A stretch of DNA of 64,000 nt from Streptomonospora salina (GCF_014204715.1 NZ_JACHLY010000001.1:1328501-1392500); one strand, 5' to 3'. Positions 1 through 13,114 are shown, counted from the first letter of the stretch. Notes: generated by a model from the sequence alone, not told the origin. A program made the numbers and translations.

Positions 1-1
1 C

Positions 2-619
2 ACGCCGCAGCAGGCCGAGGGCACGGCCGGCGAAACCGTCGGCGAGTTCCTGCTGGAGACCAGCGCCGACGGCGTCCAGGTCGACCTGGACAGCCCTGAG
101 GACGTCGCATTGGTCGACCTCGACAACGGCGAGCCGATCGAGGGTGCCTTCACCGACGGCACCGAGTTCGGTGTGCAGGTTCCCGAGGACGCCGATGCCG
201 GCGCCGCTGAGCTTTCCGCCTCGATCTCCACCGAGCTGCACATGGGGCGCCTGTTCAAGGGGTCCGAGCAGGAGACCCAGACCCTCATCTCGGCCGAGCA
301 GAAGACCGTCTCCGCCGACACCGCGGCGGCGGCCAGCTGGAGCGCAGCCAGCGAGCCCAGCCCGAGCCCGTCGCCCAGCGAGAGCACCGAGCCGCCCTCG
401 AGCCCGTCGCCCTCGGAGACCCCGGACGACAAGCCCACCCCGTCGGAGTCCGCCGAGGCCCCGCCTGAGGACGACGAGGACGACGACGAGGCGGACGGCG
501 GCCTGCCGGTCACCGGTGCCGCGCTCGGCGGCCTGGTCGCCGCAGCCGTCGCCGCTCTGGGTGCCGGTGCCGCGGTCATGTACCTGAGCCGCAAGCGCCG
601 CACCTCCTCCATCGGCTAA
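2..619 (+). CDS. LPXTG-type surface protein, 3' end (partial)
   Basis: The reading frame is open from base 2, so the 5' end lies outside the window; about 205 residues are visible. The visible part is an acidic extracellular region, then a Ser/Pro/Glu-rich stalk (PSPSPSE-type repeats, about bases 350-480), then LPVTG at about base 502, a hydrophobic segment and a short basic tail (SRKRR). That tripartite end is the standard sortase sorting signal: sortase cleaves between Thr and Gly and links the protein to peptidoglycan. The Ser/Pro stalk probably spans the wall. No catalytic domain is visible in the part present, so the role of the ectodomain cannot be told. No sortase gene is in the window. 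Confidence 0.85.
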   Translation, partial: TPQQAEGTAGETVGEFLLETSADGVQVDLDSPEDVALVDLDNGEPIEGAFTDGTEFGVQVPEDADAGAAELSASISTELHMGRLFKGSEQETQTLISAEQKTVSADTAAAASWSAASEPSPSPSPSESTEPPSSPSPSETPDDKPTPSESAEAPPEDDEDDDEADGGLPVTGAALGGLVAAAVAALGAGAAVMYLSRKRRTSSIG

Positions 620-764
620 GACCGGCCCCGACCGGTTCCGACGGATCCGGCCCCGTCCCCGGAGTCCCGGGGTCGGGGCCGGAGGCGCCCGTCGCCGCGA
701 CCACGCGGCGGCGGGCGCTTCGCATGGGCGGGACCGGGCCCCGCCCCGGTCCCGCCGCCGCACG

Positions 765-806
765 GCGAAGGGCGCCCGGTTCCTGCGGGAACCGGGCGCC
801 CTTCGC
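765..806. terminator. Bidirectional intrinsic terminator
   Basis: Perfect 19-bp stem (765-783 with 788-806) with a four-base TGCG loop. It lies between the converging surface-protein gene and gatA, which ends at 834, and can serve both. There is no long T tract, as is usual in high-GC actinobacteria. Confidence 0.8.
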
Positions 807-833
807 GCCACGAGCCGGGACGGGCTCCGGCGG

Positions 834-2336
834 CTACACCGCCAGCGCGTCCTGCGACAGCAGCGGGCCGCCGCGCCGCTCGCCGAGGGCCGCCTCGACC
901 GCCGCACCCACGCGGTAGGTGCGGTCGTCGGCCAGAGCGGGAGCCATGATCTGCAGCCCGACCGGAAGGCCGTCCTCCGGCGCGAGGCCGCAGGGCACCG
1001 ACAGCGCGGCGTTGCCCGCCAGGTTCGTCGGGATGGTGCACAGGTCGGCCAGGTACATCGCCATCGGGTCGTCGGCGCGCTCGCCGATGGGGAAGGCCGT
1101 GGTGGGCGCCGTGGGCGAGACCAGCACGTCGACGTTGTCGAACGCGGCGTCGAAGTCGCGCTTGATCAGGGTGCGCACCTGCTGGGCGGAGCCGTAGTAG
1201 GCGTCGTAGTAACCGCTGGACAGCGCGTAGGTGCCCAGCATGATACGCCGCTTGACCTCGGGGCCGAACCCTTCGGCGCGGGTCAGCGACATGACCTCTT
1301 CGGCGCTGCGGTTGCCGTCGTCGCCCACGCGCAGGCCGTAGCGCATGGCGTCGAAGCGGGCCAGGTTGGAGGAGCACTCGCTGGGCGCGATCAGGTAGTA
1401 GGCCGAAAGCGCTGCGTCGAAACTCGGGCAGGAGACGTCGACGACCTTGGCGCCCAGCGACTCCAGCAGCTCCACCGACTCCTGGAAGCGCTGCCGGACG
1501 CCCGCCTGGTAGCCCTCGCCGCCCAGCTCCCGGACCACGCCCACCCGCAGGCCGTCCACGTCGGCCCGGCGGGCCGCCTCGACCACGGGCGGCACGGGGG
1601 CGTCGACCGAGGTGGAGTCGTGCGGGTCGTGTCCGGAGAACGCCTCGTGCAGCAGCGCGGCGTCCAGCACGGTACGGGCGATCGGGCCCGGCGTGTCCAG
1701 GGACGACGCGAAAGCGATCAGCCCGTGGCGCGACGAGCCGCCGTAGGTCGGCTTGGCGCCGACCAGGCCGCACACCGCCGCCGGCTGGCGGATGGATCCG
1801 CCCGTGTCGGTCCCGGTGGCGAAGGGCGCCTCGTAGGCGGCGACCGCCGCCGAAGAGCCGCCCGAGGAGCCGCCGGGGATGCGGTCGAGGTCCCAGGGGT
1901 TCCGGGTGGCGCCGAACGCGGAGTTCTCCGTGGAGGAACCCATGGCGAACTCGTCCATGTTGGTTTTGCCCAGGATCACCATGCCGGCCTCCCGCAGGCG
2001 CGCGGTGACCGTGGCGTCGTAGGGCGGGTGCCAGTCTTCGAGGATCCGGGAGGCCGCCGTGGTGGGCATGTCCACGGTGGTGAAGACGTCCTTGTGGGCC
2101 ACCGGCACGCCCGCCAGGGGGCCGGGGTCCTCGCCGGCCGCGATCCGCTCGTCGACGTCGCGGGCCCGGTCCAGCGCGGCCTCGCGGTCCAGGTGGAGGT
2201 AGGCGTGCACGTCGCCCTCGACGTCGGCGATGCGGTCGAGGTAGGCGGTCGCGGCCTCGACCGCGGTGGTCGCACCGGAGCGGACGGCCTCACCCAGCTC
2301 CGCGGCGCTCTTGTGCAGCAGGTCGGTGGCGCTCAC
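834..2336 (-). CDS. gatA: Asp/Glu-tRNA amidotransferase subunit A
   Basis: GatA is the amidase subunit of GatCAB. It hydrolyses glutamine and supplies ammonia to amidate misacylated Glu-tRNA(Gln) or Asp-tRNA(Asn) in the cytoplasm. The 500-residue protein has the amidase-signature core: Lys82 in VAHKD, the cis-Ser Ser157 in GGSSGGSS, and nucleophile Ser181 in [13 protein letters not shown]. These match K79/S154/S178 of the S. aureus enzyme at a constant offset of three, so the catalytic triad is complete. The start is GTG at 2336; it overlaps the TGA of gatC (GTGA), showing translational coupling. gatB is not in the window. Confidence 0.97.
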   Translation of the reverse strand: MSATDLLHKSAAELGEAVRSGATTAVEAATAYLDRIADVEGDVHAYLHLDREAALDRARDVDERIAAGEDPGPLAGVPVAHKDVFTTVDMPTTAASRILEDWHPPYDATVTARLREAGMVILGKTNMDEFAMGSSTENSAFGATRNPWDLDRIPGGSSGGSSAAVAAYEAPFATGTDTGGSIRQPAAVCGLVGAKPTYGGSSRHGLIAFASSLDTPGPIARTVLDAALLHEAFSGHDPHDSTSVDAPVPPVVEAARRADVDGLRVGVVRELGGEGYQAGVRQRFQESVELLESLGAKVVDVSCPSFDAALSAYYLIAPSECSSNLARFDAMRYGLRVGDDGNRSAEEVMSLTRAEGFGPEVKRRIMLGTYALSSGYYDAYYGSAQQVRTLIKRDFDAAFDNVDVLVSPTAPTTAFPIGERADDPMAMYLADLCTIPTNLAGNAALSVPCGLAPEDGLPVGLQIMAPALADDRTYRVGAAVEAALGERRGGPLLSQDALAV

Positions 2337-2632
2337 TGCTCCTCCCCCAGGATCTGCGGAACGCGGAAGCGCTGGTCCTCCACCGCGGGCGCACCCGCCA
2401 GCGCCTGGTCGGGCGTGAGCCCGGGGAGGTCCTCGTCGGGGCGGTAGACGTTGGTCAGCGGCAGGGCGTGCGAGGTCGGCGGGATGTCGCCCTGGGCGAC
2501 CTCCTGCACCTTGGCCACGGACGAGATGATCTCGTCGAGCTGGGCGGCGAGCTGGTCCAGCTCGTCCTCGCGCAGCGCCAGCCGCGACAACCGGGCGAGG
2601 TGCGCGACCTCATCGCGGGTGATGGCGGACAT
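2333..2632 (-). CDS. gatC: Asp/Glu-tRNA amidotransferase subunit C
   Basis: GatC is the small stabilising subunit of GatCAB, holding GatA and GatB together. The 99-residue protein has the usual family length and the typical start ([17 protein letters not shown]) and the conserved middle (VYRPDE). The ATG at 2632 is chosen because homologues begin there; the frame stays open further upstream but the extension is low-complexity and unlike the family. First gene of the gatC-gatA pair, overlapping gatA by four bases. Confidence 0.95.
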   Translation of the reverse strand: MSAITRDEVAHLARLSRLALREDELDQLAAQLDEIISSVAKVQEVAQGDIPPTSHALPLTNVYRPDEDLPGLTPDQALAGAPAVEDQRFRVPQILGEEQ

Positions 2633-2862
2633 GTAGGCAAACCGTTTCTTCGGCGGAATCGGACGTGTCGGCTCCGCAGAGCCGCCGGGTGGGGCCGCGC
2701 ACCGCGGCGCGGACCGGTGGCCGGGCGGCTCGGTGGATTCGGACAGCTCAATCCTATTGCCGCTGGAACGGCGCCGGGCGCGCTCCGGGCCACGCGCCTC
2801 ATCCGGCGCGGGACGCCCCGGAGGCTGCGGCGACCGGATTCGGATGGTTCCCGGAGGACGCC

Positions 2863-4944
2863 TCACGCCGAGCGGGTGTGCTCTTCGCTGGAGGCGGGGG
2901 CGATGTAGCTCGCGGGCGGTTCCAGACCGCCGTGTTCGACCAGCCAGCCGACCACGTCGCCGGCCTGCAGCGGAGCGGCGAAGTAGCGGCCCTGAGCGGC
3001 GTAGCAGCCCATGGAGCGCATGTCGTCGACCACACCCTGGGACTCGACCCCCTCGGCGACGGCGCGCATGCCGAGGGTGCCCACCAGGTCCACCGCCGAC
3101 TGCACGATCAGGTGGCCGTCGGGGTCGGCGAGGCTGCGCCGGACGAAGGACTCGTCCATCTTGATCTCGTCGACGGGCAGGCCGTTGAGGCGCGCGAGGG
3201 TGAAGTAGCCGGTGCCGAAGTCGTCCAGCACCAGCGCGACGCCCAAGTCGGCCAGCGCCAGCATGGTGGGCGTGATCGCGTCGGCTTCGGCGACCATCAC
3301 GCGTTCGCTGATCTCCAGGCGCAGGGCCCGAGGGGCCACGCCGTGCCGGCGCAGGGCGGCGGCGACGATGTCGGGCAGGGTGGGGTCGAGCAGTTCGCGC
3401 GCGGACAGGTTCACCGCCACGGGCAGCCGCACGCCCTCGTCCCACCAGCGGGCGATCTGGGGCAGCGTGCGTTCCAGGACCTCGTGGGTGAAGCTGCGCA
3501 TCAGGTAGGACTGCTCGACCAGTGGGACGAAGTCCTCGGGATTCAGCACGCCGCGCTGGGGGTGGTTCCAGCGCACCAGCGCCTCCAGCCCGACGGCGCG
3601 CTGATCGGCCAGTCCCATCTTGGGCTGGTAGTGCATCAGCAGCTCGTCGTCGACCAGGGCGCGGCGCAGCTCGCCGAAGAGGCTGAGACGGGCCGTGGAG
3701 TTGCGGTCCTTATCGGGCTCGTACAGCTCGACGCCGGTGCGGCGCTCCTTGGCGACGTACATCGCGACGTCGGCCCGCTGCATCAGCAACTCGAAGTCGG
3801 GTGCGTGGTTGGGGTAGAGGGCGATGCCGACGCTGGCTTCGAGGTCGAAGTCCATTCCGTCCAGGCGCATGGGCTCGGCCAGTGAGACCCGCAGGCGCGC
3901 GGCGACCTCGCGGGCGGAGGCGGCGTCGCGCACCTGCGGCAGCAGCACCGCGAACTCGTCGCCGCCCAACCGGGCCACCAGATCGCCGGGCCGCACGCTG
4001 TGCGTGAGCCGGCGCGCCACCGTCTGCAGCAACCGGTCGCCGGTGGGGTGGCCCAGCGTGTCGTTGACCTCCTTGAAGCGGTCGAGGTCCAGCAGCAGCA
4101 GGCCCACGCGGTTGCGCCGCTGCTGGGCCTCGGTGAGCGCCTCCTGGGTGCGCAGGATGAGCAGCTTGCGGTTGGCCAGACCGGTCAGTTCGTCGTGGTT
4201 GGCCTGGTGCTCGCGCTTCACCGACAGGGTGGCGCTGGTGTAGAGGGCGGCCAGCGGGAAGAAGAACAGCGGCACGAGCCAGATCTCGTGGGTCATCGAC
4301 ACCGACACGAGCGGGGCGAGGCTGAGCAGTACCCCGTGGACGAACAGGCGCTGGGTGAGGTCCTTGCGCAGGGTCGCCGCCATGGGGACGCGCTCGTGGA
4401 CGGCCACGGCGGAGTCGACCAGTGCGAGGTTGCACACGAAGTAGACGGCACCGGCGAGGCCGACACCGGCCAGATCGGCGCCCGAAACCGGGCGGGGCGC
4501 GGCGGCCTCCTGCGACACCAGCAGGCTCAGCACCGCTTGGGCGACGCCGAAGCTGAGGACGTACTGGGCGATGTTGAACGCGACGCGGTGCGGGGCCTGG
4601 CCCCGGGCGACCCCGGCGATGACCGAAGCCACGGCCTGCACGAGGGCGGCGACGGGCAGGCCGAAGGAGACCAGCAGCGCGAACGAGAACGGCAGCGAGG
4701 TCGGGGCGCCCTGGTCGGGTGTACGGCGCGGCGACGCGATGGGGCGCAGCTCGCCGATCACCACCATGCACAGCATCAGCCAGACCAGCGGCATGGTGCT
4801 CAACTGCTGCAGCCGGTCCAGCCCGTAGAGGTAGAGCGAGGCACCCAGGAGCCCGCCTCCCGCCGTGGTGACGACGGCGAGGTAGAGCCACAGCGGCGTC
4901 CCGGTCCGGGGTCCGACGTCCCGGGTGCTGTTGGGATCCAACAT
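2863..4944 (-). CDS. Membrane GGDEF-EAL cyclic-di-GMP protein
   Basis: A 693-residue protein with an N-terminal membrane region of several helices (about residues 15-240), then a GGDEF diguanylate cyclase domain (about 245-410), then an EAL phosphodiesterase domain (about 420-680). The GGDEF motif is intact at 327-331 and is preceded at the right spacing by an RxxD inhibitory I-site (R318, D321). EAL is intact at 454-456, with NLS, DDFGTGY and the DEIKMD lysine motif also present. On sequence alone both making and breaking of cyclic di-GMP are possible; such dual proteins are often biased to one activity. No extracytoplasmic ligand domain is recognisable; the membrane part resembles MASE-like sensors. 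Single gene with about 230 bases between it and gatC. Confidence 0.93.
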   Translation of the reverse strand: MLDPNSTRDVGPRTGTPLWLYLAVVTTAGGGLLGASLYLYGLDRLQQLSTMPLVWLMLCMVVIGELRPIASPRRTPDQGAPTSLPFSFALLVSFGLPVAALVQAVASVIAGVARGQAPHRVAFNIAQYVLSFGVAQAVLSLLVSQEAAAPRPVSGADLAGVGLAGAVYFVCNLALVDSAVAVHERVPMAATLRKDLTQRLFVHGVLLSLAPLVSVSMTHEIWLVPLFFFPLAALYTSATLSVKREHQANHDELTGLANRKLLILRTQEALTEAQQRRNRVGLLLLDLDRFKEVNDTLGHPTGDRLLQTVARRLTHSVRPGDLVARLGGDEFAVLLPQVRDAASAREVAARLRVSLAEPMRLDGMDFDLEASVGIALYPNHAPDFELLMQRADVAMYVAKERRTGVELYEPDKDRNSTARLSLFGELRRALVDDELLMHYQPKMGLADQRAVGLEALVRWNHPQRGVLNPEDFVPLVEQSYLMRSFTHEVLERTLPQIARWWDEGVRLPVAVNLSARELLDPTLPDIVAAALRRHGVAPRALRLEISERVMVAEADAITPTMLALADLGVALVLDDFGTGYFTLARLNGLPVDEIKMDESFVRRSLADPDGHLIVQSAVDLVGTLGMRAVAEGVESQGVVDDMRSMGCYAAQGRYFAAPLQAGDVVGWLVEHGGLEPPASYIAPASSEEHTRSA

Positions 4945-5308
4945 AGACGTCCTCAGGGGGATTCACGGTGCCCGGCGCCGAGCTTGATCCCCCCGCGGCG
5001 CCGCGGCTTTCGGGTCGAAATCTGTCAACTCCTCCGGAGGGCGGTCCCCCATGACCGACCCGGTCGTTGCGTCTGCGATGCACAGTTACACCCGATCGAT
5101 TCCGTTTTCAGCTTACGACCTTTCATAACCAGGTGTCGCCGACCGGGAACTTTCGGTAAAACGGGCGCCGCCTGGGACGATCGCCCGATTCACCCCGAAA
5201 TACTGCGACACGTAGCCTAATGACAACGGATCGTAGACGCCACTACCTGCACGAACGCCGCCTACCGGCACAGGCGCGCGGACGCGCCGGACAGCGCTCT
5301 GCGTACGC
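4945..5308. other. Intergenic region between the GGDEF-EAL gene and ligA
   Basis: About 364 bases, less GC-rich than its surroundings. It should hold the promoter of the GGDEF-EAL gene; a TTGACA-like hexamer is seen on the minus strand near 5027-5032 but no good partner -10 box. I see no tRNA, no long hairpin and no cyclic-di-GMP riboswitch motif. Confidence 0.4.
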
Positions 5309-7507
<2,199 letters not shown>

Positions 7508-8530
7508 TCACTGGCGCCGCGGCTCTTCGCGCAGCACTCGGGCCCCCTGGCGGCACGCCGCGAGCGCGGCGCGCGCGTAGTCGGGCGCGGCCCGACCCAG
7601 CCCGCAGGCGGGCGTGGCGACCACGGCGCGGGAGAGCGACTCGGGCGCGAACCCGATGCGGCTCCACAGGTCACGTACAGGGTCGACGTTAGCGCCCGGG
7701 TCGGACACATCACCGTCGGCACTCGCCACGACCCCCGCGAAAAGTCCCACACCGCTCTCGACCGCCGTGCCCACGTCGTCGTCGAGCGAGCGGCCGATCG
7801 CCGCGGTGTCCAGGCCCACGAAGCGGGCGCCCGAGCGCCGCAGGAGATCCACGGGCACGTCGGGGGCGCAGCAGTGGGCGCCGGGAACGGCGCCGGCCCC
7901 GGTCAGGGCGCCGAACAGCTCGCGCAGCCGCGCCTCGACGGTGACGCGGTCGGGCGCGGGCAACCGCCCGTAACCGCTGGCGGTGGGCACCGAGCCCGCC
8001 AGGACAGCGGGCAGTGACGGCTCGTCGACCTGGACGATCAGCTCGGCGCCGGGCACCCGCTTGCCCACTTCGCCGACGTGGGCGAGCACGCCCTCCAGGT
8101 GGGAGGCGGCAAGGTCGGCGACGGCGCCGGAGTCGGCCAGCAGCTTCTCGCCCGAGCGCAGCTCCACGGAAGCGGCCAGCGTCCACAGTCCGGCGGCCTG
8201 GATCTTCAACGGCCCCTCGAACCCCTGGGAGCACTCCTCCAGCGCGTCCAGGTCGCGGGAGAGGAGGCTGCGCGCCCGCTGCACGTCCCGGCCGGGCCGC
8301 TGGACCGCCCGCCATCCGGAAGGCCGGACCTCCAGCGGCAGATCCACCAGCATCCCGCCGGTGCGGCCGACCGTCTCCGCGCCGACGCCCCGCTCGGGCA
8401 GTTCGGGCAGGTGCGGCAGGTCGGGCAGCTCGCCGAACACGGTCCGCGCCGCCTCGTCGGGATCGGTGCCCGGGACGGACCCGACACCGGTGTAGCTCGC
8501 CTCCGGCCAGGGGTATCGCTGCTCAGTCAC
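7508..8530 (-). CDS. MetE C-terminal-like protein (cobalamin-independent methionine synthase family)
   Basis: A 340-residue protein resembling only the C-terminal barrel of MetE. The zinc ligands typical of the family are present: His219 and Cys221 in GAHCCAPD and Cys309 in TPACGLG. It lacks the N-terminal half of full MetE that helps bind polyglutamylated folate, so it may be a stand-alone methyltransferase with another methyl donor; the true substrate cannot be told. It sits just upstream of ligA in the same direction (21-base gap), so the two may be cotranscribed. Confidence 0.75.
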   Translation of the reverse strand: MTEQRYPWPEASYTGVGSVPGTDPDEAARTVFGELPDLPHLPELPERGVGAETVGRTGGMLVDLPLEVRPSGWRAVQRPGRDVQRARSLLSRDLDALEECSQGFEGPLKIQAAGLWTLAASVELRSGEKLLADSGAVADLAASHLEGVLAHVGEVGKRVPGAELIVQVDEPSLPAVLAGSVPTASGYGRLPAPDRVTVEARLRELFGALTGAGAVPGAHCCAPDVPVDLLRRSGARFVGLDTAAIGRSLDDDVGTAVESGVGLFAGVVASADGDVSDPGANVDPVRDLWSRIGFAPESLSRAVVATPACGLGRAAPDYARAALAACRQGARVLREEPRRQ

Positions 8531-8679
8531 GCCCCCAGGCTACGGGGAACAGCGCGGGCGGCGGGCGGCCGCGCCGCCCCGGGCCCGCCCGGCCCGGTCG
8601 CCGCGGCCCGGGCGGCGGGTGTGCGGACGGTTCCCGGCGGGTGGTGCCGGCCGGAGCGGGAGCCGGCGGGCCGACGGGC

Positions 8680-9228
8680 TCAGGCCGATGCGTCGGGCGC
8701 GGTCGGGGCCGGAGCGGAATTCCCGGGGGCGTCGGCTGCGTCGGCACCGGCCGCGGGACTCCGCCGGCGCCGTCGGCGGACCAAGGCGGCGGAGGAGGCC
8801 GCCGTTGCGGCGGCGAGGACGACGGCGGCCGCAGCGAGGAAGGGCGAGCGCAGGAAGAGCTCCCACCACACGGCGATCACGGCGAGGCCGCCGAAGCTGT
8901 AGATGGCCGCCCATCCCGCGCAGCCGGGCAGCATGGCGGCCAGGTAGCGCCAGTAGGACATGCGCATGGCCCCGGCGGCCAGGTGGATGGCCGACTGGAC
9001 GCCCACGGTGGCGTAGGAGGCGGTGACCACGGGCGGGCCGAAGCGGTTGATCATGCGCTCGGCGCGCGTGAGGCGGTCGCCGATGCGGTCGGCCGTCCGG
9101 GACCGGTGCAGGCCCGCCCCCACCCCGCGGCCGATCCAGTAGATGGTCTGCGTGCGCGCGAAGGCGATGGCGAACAGCGCGGCGTAGACGATCCAGAAGG
9201 GGCGGCCGTCCAGGAACCCGTAGTCCAT
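8680..9228 (-). CDS. DedA/VTT-like membrane protein
   Basis: A 182-residue protein with about four membrane segments and a basic, Ala/Pro-rich cytoplasmic tail (RRRRRRSP onward). The central part (RFGPPVVTASYATVGVQSAI then YWRYLAAMLPGCAGWAAIYSFGG) resembles the SNARE-associated/VTT core of DedA proteins, which act in lipid scrambling or flipping and membrane homeostasis. It is shorter than classic DedA (about 200-220). A candidate iron box lies 40 bases upstream of the start. Confidence 0.6.
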   Translation of the reverse strand: MDYGFLDGRPFWIVYAALFAIAFARTQTIYWIGRGVGAGLHRSRTADRIGDRLTRAERMINRFGPPVVTASYATVGVQSAIHLAAGAMRMSYWRYLAAMLPGCAGWAAIYSFGGLAVIAVWWELFLRSPFLAAAAVVLAAATAASSAALVRRRRRRSPAAGADAADAPGNSAPAPTAPDASA

Positions 9229-9267
9229 CGCATCCCTCCGTCGCCTCGCCGTACCGACGCACGGAAC

Positions 9268-9286
9268 TATGCTATGCCTAACCTAA
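9268..9286 (-). promoter_or_regulatory. Candidate iron box (IdeR/DmdR-type)
   Basis: On the minus strand the first half reads TTAGGTTAGGC, identical to the left half of the IdeR/DmdR1/DtxR consensus; over 19 bases I count 14 matches. It lies about 40 bases upstream of the DedA-like gene start, where a repressor would block transcription. The right half is weak, so binding is inference. Confidence 0.4.
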
Positions 9287-9380
9287 CTTCCGACGACAGG
9301 GCCGGGGAGGCGGTGTGGCCGAGGCCGCCCTCGGCGCGGGCGCCGGGCGGTGCCCGGGGCCGGGCCGAGGGCGCGGGTCC

Positions 9381-10466
9381 TCAGGAGGCCGGGACGGGCT
9401 CGCCGCTGTGCGCAGTGGCCGCGATGGTGCCCGAACCCAGGACGGTGTCGCCGTCGTAGAGCACCGCCGCCTGGCCCGCGGCCACGCCCGTGGCGGGCTC
9501 GTCGAGGCGGACCGCGAGCTCGCCGTCGCGCTGCACCGCGGTACAGGAGTACACCTCGCCGTGGGCACGCAGCTGCACCGTGCAGGCCGTGGGCTCGGCG
9601 AAGGGCTCACTGCCGCTCCACACCGGGCGTTCGGCGGTGATCTCGTCGACCTGCAGCGCATCGCGCGGACCCACCGTGACCGTGTTCTCCACCGGCTCGA
9701 TGGACAGCACGTAGCGGCGCTCGGCGGCCCCGCCGAGGTTGAGCCCCTTGCGCTGGCCGACCGTGTAGGTGTGCGCACCCTGGTGCGTGCCCAGCACCTC
9801 GCCGGACTCGTCCTTGATCGGGCCGGGCTCCCCGCCCAGCCGGTCGTTGAGGAACCCCGCGGTGTCGCCGTCGGCGATGAAGCAGATGTCGTGGCTGTCG
9901 GGCTTGTCGGCCACCGCCAGCCCGCGGTCGTCGGCCTCGGCGCGGACCTCGTCCTTGGTGCAGTCGCCCAGCGGGAACATGGCGTGGGACACCTGCTCGC
10001 GGTCGAGCACGCCCAGCACGTAGGACTGGTCCTTGTCGGGGTCGACGCTGCGGCGCAGGCGTCCGTCGGCCTTGCGCACGTGGTGGCCGGTGCACACGGC
10101 GTCGAAGCCCAGCGCGACCGCGCGGTCCAGCACCGCCTCGAACTTGATCTTCTCGTTGCAGCGCAAGCACGGGTTGGGGGTGCGCCCCGCCGCGTACTCC
10201 GCCACGAAGTCCTGCACGACGTCGCGGTCGAACTCCTCGGCCATATCCCACACGTAGAACGGGATGCCGATGATGTCGGCGGCCCGCCGGGCGTCGCGGG
10301 AGTCCTCGGCCGTGCAGCAGCCGCGCGCGCCGGTGCGGTAGGACTGGGGATTCTTGGAGAGGGCCAGGTGCACGCCGGTGACGTCGTGGCCGGCCTCGGC
10401 GGCCCTGGCCGCGGCGACCGCGGAGTCGACGCCGCCGGACATGGCGGCCAGTACACGCAAAGTCAT
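9381..10466 (-). CDS. mnmA: tRNA-specific 2-thiouridylase
   Basis: MnmA puts sulfur on the wobble uridine (s2U34) of tRNA Lys, Glu and Gln, using ATP to activate the base. The 361-residue protein begins with the PP-loop SGGVDS (residues 10-15); the catalytic cysteines are Cys100 in [12 protein letters not shown] and Cys195 in [10 protein letters not shown]. The start is the ATG at 10466, preceded by GGGAGG; the longer open frame to 10568 adds 34 residues of no family likeness. The cysteine desulfurase at 11807-12982 is a likely sulfur donor. Divergent from the gene at 10596. Confidence 0.96.
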   Translation of the reverse strand: MTLRVLAAMSGGVDSAVAAARAAEAGHDVTGVHLALSKNPQSYRTGARGCCTAEDSRDARRAADIIGIPFYVWDMAEEFDRDVVQDFVAEYAAGRTPNPCLRCNEKIKFEAVLDRAVALGFDAVCTGHHVRKADGRLRRSVDPDKDQSYVLGVLDREQVSHAMFPLGDCTKDEVRAEADDRGLAVADKPDSHDICFIADGDTAGFLNDRLGGEPGPIKDESGEVLGTHQGAHTYTVGQRKGLNLGGAAERRYVLSIEPVENTVTVGPRDALQVDEITAERPVWSGSEPFAEPTACTVQLRAHGEVYSCTAVQRDGELAVRLDEPATGVAAGQAAVLYDGDTVLGSGTIAATAHSGEPVPAS

Positions 10467-10595
10467 AGCGCCTCCCAGACTATGCGCCCGCACGCCCTCG
10501 TCTCGACCAGCGTTCCCGCGGCCCGGCGCGCGCACCCGGGCGGCACACCCGGCTGAGTGGCGCGGCACCCCTCGGGCTCTGCGAAAATCACTGCC

Positions 10596-11780
10596 ATGGC
10601 TCTGTTCCGTCGCCGCCGCTCAACGCAGTCCGACTCCGCCGTCGCCGTCGACGGTTTCTGGCATCAGTGGCCCGAGTTCCGGGCGCCCTTGGCCGCTCTC
10701 GTCGACAACGGCGTTCCGCTGCCCGAAGACGTCGCCGAGCGGATCGGCGAGGCCGTCCGGCGTATCCACTCCGGCCTTACGTGGGAAGTGGGCCGGGCAC
10801 CGCAGGAAGGCGGCAGCGGCCTGGGCGACACGGGCGACCTCGACCTGGACGAGGAGAGCGACCCCGGACAGCTGCTGGAGCGCCTGGCGGCGCTGGACGA
10901 CCCGCTGGCCTCGCTGGAAGGCGGGGGCGACTACGCGCTCACGCTCAGCGCCGGCCCCGACGACCAGGCGCGGGTGCTGACCGAGCGCTGGGCCCGCGCG
11001 GCGCCGCAGGAGCCGGGCTGGCGGTTCTTCCCCGCCTTCCCCCGCGACCACGACCGGCTGGGCCGGCCGGTCGAATGGGAAGGCCACGAGCTGGACCTGT
11101 CCCACTGCACCGTCGCGATGCGCGTCGACCAGCAGCGCAGCAAGATGGAGATCGGCGTCTACCACCCCGATTTCATGTTCCTGTCCGACGAGGTCCGCAA
11201 CGGCGTCAGCGACCACGTGGCGATGCTCGCCCTGGGCGAGGACGACTACGTGCGCTGGATCTCCAAGGTCGAGCCGCTGGTGGAGAAGCCGCTGGACCCG
11301 CTTCCTCCCGCATCCATGCCCTCGGTCGTGGAGCAGCTCGCGAGCACGATGGGAAGCGGCGGCTGGGTGACCTTGCAGGGCCGGGTACCGCTGCGCGGCA
11401 TCATCGAGATCGCGGCGCGCCACCCCCTGCACCGGCGCGCCTTTCCCGCGCTGACCCTGTACGTGCACGTCGCACTGCCCTATGCCAACAGCGACAGCGA
11501 CCGGCTGCCGGCCGAGCCCTCGACCACGGCGCTGGACGAGTTCGCCGCCGGCCTGCGCGCCCTGCTGGGCGACAACGGCGCACTGCTGGCCCAGCAGACC
11601 GCGGGCGGACAGCGCCAGTTCTACTTCTACCTCGACCCCGACTCGGGCGTGCTGAGCGACTTCGAGGCCGCGGTACGCGAGTGGAGCGAGGGCCAGCCCA
11701 CGCTGCAGAGCCGACTGGACCCCGACTGGCAGACCATCGACCAGCTGATGCGCCCGATCCGCCGCCAAATGGGCGGCTGA
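10596..11780 (+). CDS. Conserved protein of unknown function
   Basis: A 394-residue soluble protein without signal peptide or membrane segment. The start at 10596 (MALFRRRR) is preferred over a Met 13 codons upstream. Sequence features are an acidic N-terminal third (LDLDEESD), a middle with many aromatic residues ([27 protein letters not shown]), and an end ([13 protein letters not shown]...[15 protein letters not shown]) that reminds me of DUF695-type proteins; that likeness is from memory and uncertain. It lies between mnmA and a cysteine desulfurase, which suggests but does not show a link to tRNA thiolation. Confidence 0.7.
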   Translation: MALFRRRRSTQSDSAVAVDGFWHQWPEFRAPLAALVDNGVPLPEDVAERIGEAVRRIHSGLTWEVGRAPQEGGSGLGDTGDLDLDEESDPGQLLERLAALDDPLASLEGGGDYALTLSAGPDDQARVLTERWARAAPQEPGWRFFPAFPRDHDRLGRPVEWEGHELDLSHCTVAMRVDQQRSKMEIGVYHPDFMFLSDEVRNGVSDHVAMLALGEDDYVRWISKVEPLVEKPLDPLPPASMPSVVEQLASTMGSGGWVTLQGRVPLRGIIEIAARHPLHRRAFPALTLYVHVALPYANSDSDRLPAEPSTTALDEFAAGLRALLGDNGALLAQQTAGGQRQFYFYLDPDSGVLSDFEAAVREWSEGQPTLQSRLDPDWQTIDQLMRPIRRQMGG

Positions 11781-11787
11781 GCGGGCG

Positions 11788-11805
11788 CACCGGCGGTGAC
11801 CGGTG
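11788..11805. terminator. Short hairpin between converging genes
   Basis: CACCGG and CCGGTG arms around a six-base loop fill most of the 26-base gap between the gene ending at 11780 and the cysteine desulfurase ending at 11807. Short stem, no T tract. Confidence 0.4.
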
Positions 11806-11806
11806 T

Positions 11807-12982
11807 TCAGGCCGCGCGGCGTTTGCGGCGGGCGGCGCGGGCGCGTTCGACGACGGGCCCGATGGCGTCGGCCAGCGCGTCGACGTCGGCGCGGGTGGAT
11901 CCGCGGCCCAGCGAGAACCGCAGGGAGCTGCGCGCGGTCTCGGAGTCGGCGCCCATGGCCAGCAGGACGTGGCTCGCCTGGGACACCCCCGCCGAGCACG
12001 CCGAACCGGTGGAGCACTCGATGCCGCGGGCGTCCAGCAGCATCAGCAGCGCGTCTCCTTCGCAGCCGGGGAAGGACAGGTGGGCGTTGCCGGGCAGGCG
12101 CAGCTCGGGGTGGCCGTTGAGGACGGCGTCGGGGACGCGCTCGCGCACAGCGGCTACCAGGTCGTCGCGCAGCCCGGCGAGCCGGCGGACGTGCTCCTCG
12201 CGCTCCTCCGACGCCAGGCGCAGCGCCGTGGCGAAGCCGCGCAGCAGCGGAGTCATCAGCGTGCCCGAGCGCACTTCGCGCTCCTGGCCGCCGCCGTGCA
12301 GCACGGGCACCGGGTCGGTACCGCGGGCCAGCAGCAGCGCGCCCACCCCCACGGGACCGCCGATCTTGTGCCCGGTCAGCGTCAGCGCCGAGGCGCCGCT
12401 GGCGGAGAAGTCCACGGGTTCGCTGCCCACCGCCTGCACGGCGTCGGTGTGGAACGGCACACCGTATTCCCGGGCCACGTCGGCGAGATCGCCGACGGGC
12501 TGCACGGTGCCGACCTCGTTGTTGGCCCACATCACCGAGACCAGTGCGACGTCGGCGGGGTCGCGGGCGATGGCGGCGCTCAGGTCGGCGGGCGAGACGC
12601 GGCCGTGGGCGTCGACGGGGAGCTCCTCGCAGACCGCGCCCTGGGACCCGGCCAGCCAGTGCACCGGGTCGAGTACGGCGTGGTGCTCGGCCGCGCCGAC
12701 GAGGATGCGCCGGCGGACGGGATCGGCGCGGGTGCGCGACCAGAACAGGCCTTTGAGCGCGAGGTTGTCGGATTCGGTTCCGCCCCCGGTGAACACCACC
12801 TCGTTGGGGGTGCAGCCGAGCGACTCGGCGATGCTTTCGCGCGCCTCCTCGACGGCGCGGCGGGCGCGGCGGCCGGCCCCGTGCAGGGAGGAGGGGTTTC
12901 CGAGGCGCCCGAACTCCTCGGTCATGTCCGCGACCGCTTCGGGCCGGACGGCGGTCGTGGCGGCGTGATCCAGGTACACCAT
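11807..12982 (-). CDS. Cysteine desulfurase (NifS/IscS family)
   Basis: PLP enzyme that takes sulfur from cysteine and holds it as a persulfide for Fe-S clusters or tRNA thiolation. The 391-residue protein opens with VYLDHAATT; it has His100 (AEHHAVLD), the PLP lysine Lys206 in TGHKIGG, and the active-site Cys329 in STGSACSAG, a short loop typical of group I IscS/NifS enzymes. The ATG at 12982 with GGAAA upstream is the start; 24 extra codons in the open frame are unlike the family. No iscU or suf genes are near; mnmA, about 1.3 kb away, is the likely client. Confidence 0.95.
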   Translation of the reverse strand: MVYLDHAATTAVRPEAVADMTEEFGRLGNPSSLHGAGRRARRAVEEARESIAESLGCTPNEVVFTGGGTESDNLALKGLFWSRTRADPVRRRILVGAAEHHAVLDPVHWLAGSQGAVCEELPVDAHGRVSPADLSAAIARDPADVALVSVMWANNEVGTVQPVGDLADVAREYGVPFHTDAVQAVGSEPVDFSASGASALTLTGHKIGGPVGVGALLLARGTDPVPVLHGGGQEREVRSGTLMTPLLRGFATALRLASEEREEHVRRLAGLRDDLVAAVRERVPDAVLNGHPELRLPGNAHLSFPGCEGDALLMLLDARGIECSTGSACSAGVSQASHVLLAMGADSETARSSLRFSLGRGSTRADVDALADAIGPVVERARAARRKRRAA

Positions 12983-13114
12983 GGCGCTTTCCAGGATACG
13001 GCGGCGCTGCGGTCCGCCGTGCCGGGCCCCGGGCTCTCGGGCGCGGAACGGCACGCGTGCGGCCCCGGGCGGGCGCCCGGGGCCGCGTCGCCGGTCCGCC
13101 TCGGCGGCGGTCGG

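Noticed and set aside
4945..5308. Cyclic-di-GMP riboswitch before the GGDEF-EAL gene
   Set aside because: The conserved GEMM core bases are not found; the idea came from gene content only.
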